From CAMFTQ01 sp051881615 (GTDB lineage Bacteria > Bacillota > Clostridia > Oscillospirales > Acutalibacteraceae), in contig JBJEQF010000025.1 of assembly GCA_051881615.1 (NCBI GenBank), positions 1 through 34,677 of the forward strand: a stretch of DNA of 34,677 nt, written 5' to 3'. The translations under genes were made by a program, and so were the position numbers. This document shows, piece after piece, positions 29,486 to 34,677 of the stretch. Under the pieces are notes generated by a model. It did no database searches. It had not been told where the DNA came from and saw only the letters and a list, made by a program, of their open reading frames with translations. How positions within the stretch are numbered: position 1 is the stretch's first letter; each line of letters starts with the position of its first letter.

Positions 29486-30898
29486 TTGCCTGAAAATAAA
29501 ATTACACAGATAAATGATTTTGAAGAATATAATGAGTATCTTCATCTTATCGCCGAAATAATGGAGGTAAGAAAAAGAGGAGAAACACCTGTTGCCTTTA
29601 TCAGAACCTACGGCTGTCAGCAAAATGTAGCCGACAGCGAAAAAATAAAGGGTATGCTGTCACGTGCAGGCTTTACATTTTCAGATACTCCGGATGAAGC
29701 AGATTTTATTCTTTTTAACACCTGTGCAGTGCGTGAACACGCAGAGGACAGAGTTTTCGGTAATGTCGGTGCATTAAAAGCACTGAAACGCCGTCATCCG
29801 TCAACGGTGATAGCGTTGTGCGGCTGTATGATGGAGCAGGAGCATATTGCAAATAAAATATACAACAGCTTTCCTTTTGTAAGCCTTGTTTTCGGTACTC
29901 ATTCTCTGCACCGTTTTCCAAAGCTCTATTACGATACGCTTTTAAACGGAAAGCGAGTGTTTGAGCGAGATAACGATGACAGCCTTGTTCACGAGGGTAT
30001 GCCTGTAAAACGTGACGGAACGTTTAAGGGCTGGCTTCCAATTATGTACGGCTGTGATAACTTCTGCTCATACTGCATAGTGCCTTATGTCCGAGGCAGA
30101 GAAAGAAGCCGTAGCAGCGAAATTATTTTAAAAGAAGCCAAAGAAATGATAGAAAACGGTTACAAGGATATTACGCTCTTGGGTCAGAACGTCAACTCCT
30201 ACGGTAAAGGTCTTGATGAGGATATCAGCTTTTCCGAGCTTTTAAAGGAAATCGACAAAATCCCCGGCGACTACTGGATACGCTTTATGACATCGCATCC
30301 TAAGGACTGCACAAAGGAGCTTATCGACACAATAGCGCAGAGCAAGCACATAAGTTGTCATCTGCACCTGCCGTTTCAGTCAGGCTCAGACATAATACTA
30401 AAGGCTATGAACCGCCGTTATACAAGAGAAAAATATCTTGATATAATAAATTATGCAAAAGAAAAGATTGCCGATTTGTCGCTTACAAGCGATATTATAG
30501 TAGGCTTCCCAGGTGAAACCTATGAGGACTTTTTACAAACAGTCAGCCTTGTAAAGGAAGTCGGCTTTACATCACTTTTTACGTTTATCTATTCACCCAG
30601 AGTAGGAACGCCTGCCGCGAAAATGGACGACCCTATACCGTATGAAGAAAAATCAAAATGGTTTACAGAGCTTTTAAGGGTTCAGGAGGAAATCGCCGCA
30701 AAGCGTTGTGCCTCTATGGTCGGTAAAACAGTCAGGGTACTTATTGAGGGCGAAACAGGCAAAAATGACGAGTTAAACGGCAGAACCTCGGGCAATATAA
30801 TAGTAGAGCTTAAAGCTCCCAAAGAGCTTATAGGAACATTTCAGAATGTAGAGATTACAAACGCCCGAAACTGGATATTAAAAGGAAAATTAATATAA
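29486..30898 (+). CDS. miaB: tRNA i6A37 methylthiotransferase MiaB
   Basis: Radical SAM enzyme that converts i6A37 to ms2i6A37 in tRNAs reading UNN codons; 470 aa. The auxiliary cluster Cys residues are Cys44 (TYGCQQNVADSE), Cys80 (NTCAVREHAEDR) and Cys114 (CGCMMEQ). The radical SAM Cys are 190, 194 and 197 (YGCDNFCSYCIVPYVRGRERSR). A C-terminal TRAM domain covers about 405-470. Start: the frame is open to 29423, but that TTG is the -35 box; TTG 29486, eight bases after AGGGGG (29473-29477), is supported. It lacks the N-terminal extension seen in B. subtilis YmcB-type proteins only in part: about 35 residues precede the catalytic start. Next gene ylbF is 18 bases on. Confidence 0.95.
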   Translation: MPENKITQINDFEEYNEYLHLIAEIMEVRKRGETPVAFIRTYGCQQNVADSEKIKGMLSRAGFTFSDTPDEADFILFNTCAVREHAEDRVFGNVGALKALKRRHPSTVIALCGCMMEQEHIANKIYNSFPFVSLVFGTHSLHRFPKLYYDTLLNGKRVFERDNDDSLVHEGMPVKRDGTFKGWLPIMYGCDNFCSYCIVPYVRGRERSRSSEIILKEAKEMIENGYKDITLLGQNVNSYGKGLDEDISFSELLKEIDKIPGDYWIRFMTSHPKDCTKELIDTIAQSKHISCHLHLPFQSGSDIILKAMNRRYTREKYLDIINYAKEKIADLSLTSDIIVGFPGETYEDFLQTVSLVKEVGFTSLFTFIYSPRVGTPAAKMDDPIPYEEKSKWFTELLRVQEEIAAKRCASMVGKTVRVLIEGETGKNDELNGRTSGNIIVELKAPKELIGTFQNVEITNARNWILKGKLI

Positions 30899-30916
30899 AT
30901 TTTGGAGGAAATAAAA

Positions 30917-31321
30917 ATGGATTTAATTACATCAGCAAGAGAATTAGGAAAGCTCATTCAACAAGAAGAAAGTTACAAAAAGCTTGAAGCAGCACGTATA
31001 GCTTCTGACAATGACGAAAAGCTTCAGGAGCTTATCGGTGAGTTTAATTTAAAAAGAATGGCTATAAATAACGAGGCGTCAAAGGCTGACCGTGACGACA
31101 GCAAAATGCAGGAGCTTAACGCACAGATGCGCAAGGTTTATGCCGACATTATGCAAAACGAAAATATGACAGCTTACAACGAAGCAAAAAATGAATTTGA
31201 TGCAATTATGCAAAGAGTTTTAGCTATTATTTCTCAATCGGCAGAGGGTGAAAACCCCGAAACTGCCGATTACCACGAGAGTTGTTCAGGCAGCTGCAGT
31301 ACCTGCGGCGGCTGTCACTAA
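30917..31321 (+). CDS. YlbF/YmcA family protein with Cys-rich tail
   Basis: Helical regulator-type protein of 134 aa. The YlbF/YmcA (PF06133) domain covers about 4-108: TSARELGKLIQQEESYKKLEAA, then LNAQMRKVYADIMQNENMTAYNEAKNEFDAIMQRVLAII. The tail ends CSGSCSTCGGCH, four Cys plus His. In B. subtilis the YlbF-YmcA-YaaT (RicFTA) complex binds [4Fe-4S] clusters through Cys of such tails and steers RNase Y mRNA processing; a similar role is inferred here. ATG 30917 follows GGAGG. The miaB-ylbF-mutS arrangement parallels B. subtilis, where ymcA follows miaB (ymcB). Confidence 0.88.
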   Translation: MDLITSARELGKLIQQEESYKKLEAARIASDNDEKLQELIGEFNLKRMAINNEASKADRDDSKMQELNAQMRKVYADIMQNENMTAYNEAKNEFDAIMQRVLAIISQSAEGENPETADYHESCSGSCSTCGGCH

Positions 31322-31353
31322 TCGTATAAAAATATAGCAAGGGATGTGATTTT

Positions 31354-33960
31354 TTGGCTGAGCTTTCTCCTATGATGAAGCAGTATTTTTCAATTAAAGA
31401 AAAATACAAAGACACTCTGCTTTTCTTCAGACTTGGCGACTTCTACGAAATGTTCTTTGACGATGCAAAGGTCGCTTCAAAGGAATTAGAGCTTACTCTC
31501 ACAGGCAGAGATTGCGGTCTTGATGAACGTGCGCCAATGTGCGGTGTTCCGTATCACAGCAGTGAAAGCTACATCGCCCGACTTGTTGCAAAGGGCTACA
31601 AGGTAGCAATCTGCGAGCAGACAGAAGATCCATCCAAAGCAAAGGGTATTGTAAAGCGTGACATCATAAGAGTAATCACGCCCGGTACCGTTATAGAAAG
31701 CAGTATGCTCGATGAAGGCAAAAACAATTTCATTTGCAGCTGCTTTTCAAATTCGATGCAGTTAGGTATTTGCTTTTGCGATATTTCTACAGGTGAATTA
31801 TATGTAGCAGAAATTACGGGTAATGACATACTGCCCGAGCTTAAAAACCTACTTTCTACCTATAATCCCAAAGAGGTTTTAATCGGCGGTGAGGTTGTAA
31901 AAATCAAGGGTCTGGCACAGTTTATTCGTGACAAGCTGTCAGCCTGTGTTGAGATGCTTGATGATGAGGAGTACTCGCTCGACATTTGTCAGAATGCTGT
32001 TACAAACCAGTTTTCAAACGAAGAATACAAATCTGTTACAGGCTCAAAAATTATAATACAAGCACTCGGTGCTTTAATAAACTACCTTAAAAAAACACAG
32101 ATAACAGGCTTAGAGCGTATAAACAGCATTTCTGTTTTGGACGGCAATCAATATATGAATATTGATTTTAACACAAGACGAAACCTTGAGCTTATAGAAA
32201 CTATGCGCAGTAAATCTAAAAAAGGCTCGCTTTTATGGGTGCTTGACCGAACAAAAACAGCTATGGGCAAAAGGCTTATTCGCTCTTGGCTTGAAAAACC
32301 GTTATTAAACGTTGGTGCAATTATTAACAGGCAAAGCGCCGTTGAGGAGCTTTACAGCAACACAGTTTTACGACTTGAGCTTGCAACAGCTTTGTCAGGA
32401 ATATTTGACATTGAACGCCTTATTACAAGAATTGTCTACGGCTCTGCAAACGCACGTGAGCTTCGCTCGCTTGCAGGCGCTGTAAAAAATCTTCCACAGA
32501 TAAGCAGTCTTATTTCTAACTGCAACAGCAAGCTAATAAAACAGCTTTATTCACAGCTTGACACACTCGAGGATATATTTACTCTTATAGATGACGCAAT
32601 AGTTGAAGATCCGCCGTTCTCGGTTCGTGAGGGCGGAATGATTAAAAAGGGCTATAACGAAGAGCTTGACAGCGTATCCTCCGATATGAACAACTCAACA
32701 GCCCTGCTTGCACAAATTGAAGCAAAGCAAAAACAAGAAACAGGCATACCAAAGCTAAAGGTAGGCTATAACAGAGTTTTCGGCTATTACATAGAGGTTT
32801 CCAACTCCTACAAAAATATGGTACCCGAAACTTACATAAGAAAGCAAACGCTTGCAAACTGCGAACGTTTTATCACGCAGGAGCTAAAGACATTAGAGGG
32901 CAGAATTTTAGGAGCTAAGGACAGAGCCGTTGCCTTGGAGTTTGCTATTTTTGATTCTATCCGTAAAAAGGTTGCAGAAAGTCTGCAAAGAATACAAAAA
33001 ACTGCAACATCCATAGCCACTCTTGACGTTCTTTGCTCACTTGCAAATGTTGCAGCAGATAACAGATATGTTCGTCCTGATGTCAATTTGTCGGGGGTAA
33101 TCAATATTAAGGACAGCCGCCACCCTGTAGTGGAAGTGTTGCTTTCAGACACGCCGTTTGTACCGAATGACGTACTGCTTGACAATAACGAAAACCGTGC
33201 AGCAATAATCACAGGCCCTAATATGGCAGGTAAATCAACCTATATGCGGCAGACTGCAATAATTGTGCTGATGGCACAGATAGGCAGCTTTGTTCCTGCA
33301 TCATACGCTGAAATCGGAATTGTTGACAGCATTTTCACAAGGGTGGGTGCGTCTGATGATTTAGCGTCAGGTCAGTCAACCTTTATGATAGAGATGAGTG
33401 AGGTCGCTCAGATTGTAAAGAATGCTACGTCAAAAAGCCTGCTCATATTAGACGAAATCGGCAGAGGAACGTCAACCTTTGACGGTATGAGTATTGCAAG
33501 GGCGGTTCTGGAATATGTCTGCGACAAGAAGAAGCTCGGCGCAAAAACGCTGTTTGCTACTCACTATCACGAGCTAACCGTTATGGAACAGCTGCTTGAC
33601 GGTGTAAAAAACTACAACATAGCAGTAAAAAAACGTGGTGACGACATCACATTTTTACGCAGAATTGTACCGGGCGGTGCAGATGAAAGCTACGGTATAG
33701 AGGTAGCAAAGCTTGCAGGACTTCCCGAATGGATTATAAAACGGGCAAAAGAGGTACTCAAAGACCTTGATGATAACAAAACAAAAACAACCGCTCCAAG
33801 TAAACCGACTAAAGAAAAAGCAAATAAAGATGATTTACAAATGCCGATTTTATTATCATCGTCAGATGCAGTTACAGAAAAGCTAAGTTCCATAGATTTA
33901 AACACACTTACTCCCATAGAAGCGATGAACGTGTTGTTTGAGCTAAAGAAAATGATTTAA
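31354..33960 (+). CDS. mutS: DNA mismatch repair protein MutS
   Basis: Recognises base mismatches and small loops and recruits MutL; 868 aa. The N-terminal mismatch-binding domain has LLFFRLGDFYEMFFDDA with the Phe-x-Glu wedge (FYE). The ATPase has Walker A GPNMAGKSTYMRQ (about 621-633), Walker B LLILDEIGRGTSTFDGMSIA and the ATHYHEL loop (motif region). The C-terminal end carries IEAMNVLFELKKMI, the usual helix-turn-helix dimerisation end. TTG 31354 follows AAGGGATGTGA and gives MAELSPMMKQYFSIKEKY, the standard MutS beginning. mutL follows by 30 bases. Confidence 0.97.
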   Translation: MAELSPMMKQYFSIKEKYKDTLLFFRLGDFYEMFFDDAKVASKELELTLTGRDCGLDERAPMCGVPYHSSESYIARLVAKGYKVAICEQTEDPSKAKGIVKRDIIRVITPGTVIESSMLDEGKNNFICSCFSNSMQLGICFCDISTGELYVAEITGNDILPELKNLLSTYNPKEVLIGGEVVKIKGLAQFIRDKLSACVEMLDDEEYSLDICQNAVTNQFSNEEYKSVTGSKIIIQALGALINYLKKTQITGLERINSISVLDGNQYMNIDFNTRRNLELIETMRSKSKKGSLLWVLDRTKTAMGKRLIRSWLEKPLLNVGAIINRQSAVEELYSNTVLRLELATALSGIFDIERLITRIVYGSANARELRSLAGAVKNLPQISSLISNCNSKLIKQLYSQLDTLEDIFTLIDDAIVEDPPFSVREGGMIKKGYNEELDSVSSDMNNSTALLAQIEAKQKQETGIPKLKVGYNRVFGYYIEVSNSYKNMVPETYIRKQTLANCERFITQELKTLEGRILGAKDRAVALEFAIFDSIRKKVAESLQRIQKTATSIATLDVLCSLANVAADNRYVRPDVNLSGVINIKDSRHPVVEVLLSDTPFVPNDVLLDNNENRAAIITGPNMAGKSTYMRQTAIIVLMAQIGSFVPASYAEIGIVDSIFTRVGASDDLASGQSTFMIEMSEVAQIVKNATSKSLLILDEIGRGTSTFDGMSIARAVLEYVCDKKKLGAKTLFATHYHELTVMEQLLDGVKNYNIAVKKRGDDITFLRRIVPGGADESYGIEVAKLAGLPEWIIKRAKEVLKDLDDNKTKTTAPSKPTKEKANKDDLQMPILLSSSDAVTEKLSSIDLNTLTPIEAMNVLFELKKMI

Positions 33961-33990
33961 GATATATTATTACAAAAAGGTGGTGGCAGA

Positions 33991-34677
33991 ATGGGCGTAA
34001 TAAATGTTCTTGATAAGCACACAGCAGACCTTATTGCGGCAGGCGAGGTAGTAGAACGACCGGCGTCTGTTATAAAAGAGCTTGTAGAAAATTCAATAGA
34101 CGCCGAAGCCACTGCCATTACCGTAGAAATCAAAAACGGCGGTTCAACCTTTATGAGGGTAAACGACAACGGCTGCGGCATAATGCGTGAGGATATCAAA
34201 AAAGCATTTTTGCCCCACGCAACAAGCAAGGTTAAAACCGAGGACGATTTAGACTCAATTTGCACCTTAGGCTTTCGAGGAGAAGCTCTTTCTTCAATCA
34301 GCGCCGTAGCAAAGGTTGAGCTTATCACAAAAAATAAGGGTGAAGAAATAGGTTCGTACTACATAATTGAGGGCAGTCAGGAGGTATCCCTTAAGGACGC
34401 AGGCTGTCCGAACGGCACAACCTTTATCATTCGTGACCTGTTCTACAACATACCGGCACGTATGAAGTTTTTAAAAAAGGACGTTTCAGAGGGCAACGCA
34501 GTATCGAATGTGATAGACAAAATTGCTTTGTCGCACCCTGAAATTGCGTTTACTTATATTAAGGACAGCAAGCTGTCCCTCAAAACAACAGGCGACGGCA
34601 AGCTCAAATCTGCAATCTATGCCGTTTACGGCAGAGAATTTGCAAACAATCTTATACCCCTTGACTACACGCTAAAC
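33991..34677 (+). CDS. mutL: DNA mismatch repair protein MutL, N-terminal part (3' end outside window)
   Basis: Partial gene: 229 codons remain open to the last base. It is the GHKL ATPase domain of MutL: VLDKHTADLIAAGEVVERPA, VIKELVENSIDAEATAI (motif I with the Asn and Asp of ATP/Mg binding), VNDNGCGI (motif II), HATSKV and TLGFRGEALSSI (motif III lid), then GTTFIIRDLFYNIPARMKFL. ATG 33991 follows AGGTGGTGG. It is coupled with mutS in the usual mutS-mutL operon. The endonuclease motif DQHA(X)2E(X)4E expected in Firmicutes MutL would lie beyond the window and cannot be assessed. Confidence 0.96.
   Translation, partial: MGVINVLDKHTADLIAAGEVVERPASVIKELVENSIDAEATAITVEIKNGGSTFMRVNDNGCGIMREDIKKAFLPHATSKVKTEDDLDSICTLGFRGEALSSISAVAKVELITKNKGEEIGSYYIIEGSQEVSLKDAGCPNGTTFIIRDLFYNIPARMKFLKKDVSEGNAVSNVIDKIALSHPEIAFTYIKDSKLSLKTTGDGKLKSAIYAVYGREFANNLIPLDYTLN

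Noticed and set aside
1..34677. Mobile elements, prophage, CRISPR-Cas or defence island
   Set aside because: No transposase, integrase, phage structural, Cas or restriction genes, and no terminal inverted repeats or attachment-site duplications were found at the tRNAs.

Overview
This window looks like core chromosome of a low-GC, spore-forming Clostridia, most likely an Oscillospiraceae/Ruminococcus-type gut anaerobe. The evidence is the conserved Firmicutes gene orders (yhbY-nadD-yqeK-rsfS-leuS, aroQ-pepP-efp, miaB-ylbF-mutS-mutL), two sporulation-type membrane proteins (YunB and a YtvI-like AI-2E protein), a class A RNase P RNA, and a secreted alpha-amylase with a starch-binding module and a C-terminal type I dockerin. 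The amylase recalls the amylosome of starch-degrading Ruminococcus bromii, but the species cannot be fixed from the sequence alone. I see no phage, insertion sequence, CRISPR array or defence island.

Layout. Bases 1-5360 (+) are a tight operon: the 3' end of ftsY, then rdgB, yhbY, nadD, yqeK, rsfS and leuS. Bases 5396-9785 (+) carry separately promoted units: rpsU, aroQ-pepP, efp with a CD1247-like Asp/Cys-rich protein, yunB, and rplS behind a structured leader. lepB follows, then tRNA-Ser(GGA) and tRNA-Val(UAC) behind a near-consensus promoter. Around 11.6-15.0 kb a TIGR01212 radical SAM gene (-) and the dockerin amylase (+) are divergent, followed by a nicotinamidase-like gene (-). From 15.0 to 19.8 kb are an XRE regulator with tandem repeats in its leader, a YtvI-like membrane protein, a MocR regulator divergent from a TtcA-like enzyme, and a small (-) operon of an HPr-like protein lacking the phosphorylatable His plus a low-molecular-weight phosphatase. 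From 19.9 to 24.7 kb are mtaB, a GHL10 family protein (-), a DUF1294 protein with an RluA-type pseudouridine synthase, and ilvE. From 24.7 to 28.05 kb (-) are maeB-tgt, yajC and a TIGR04086 membrane protein. rnpB (28.16-28.50 kb) is divergent from maeB and is followed by an orphan OmpR-type regulator with a degenerate receiver. The window closes with miaB-ylbF-mutS-mutL, mutL running off the end.

Themes. RNA maturation and translation dominate: MiaB, MtaB, Tgt, a TtcA-like enzyme, RluA, RNase P RNA, EF-P, S21, L19, LeuRS, RsfS and YhbY. The items most worth a second look are two terminator-like hairpins whose 3' arm doubles as the Shine-Dalgarno of the next gene (yunB and the TIGR04086 gene), the rplS leader fold, the 13-bp tandem repeats before the XRE gene, the degenerate receiver, the His-less HPr, and the lone dockerin amylase. 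I found no clearly new multigene system. All assignments come from motif and context reading; no database search was run.
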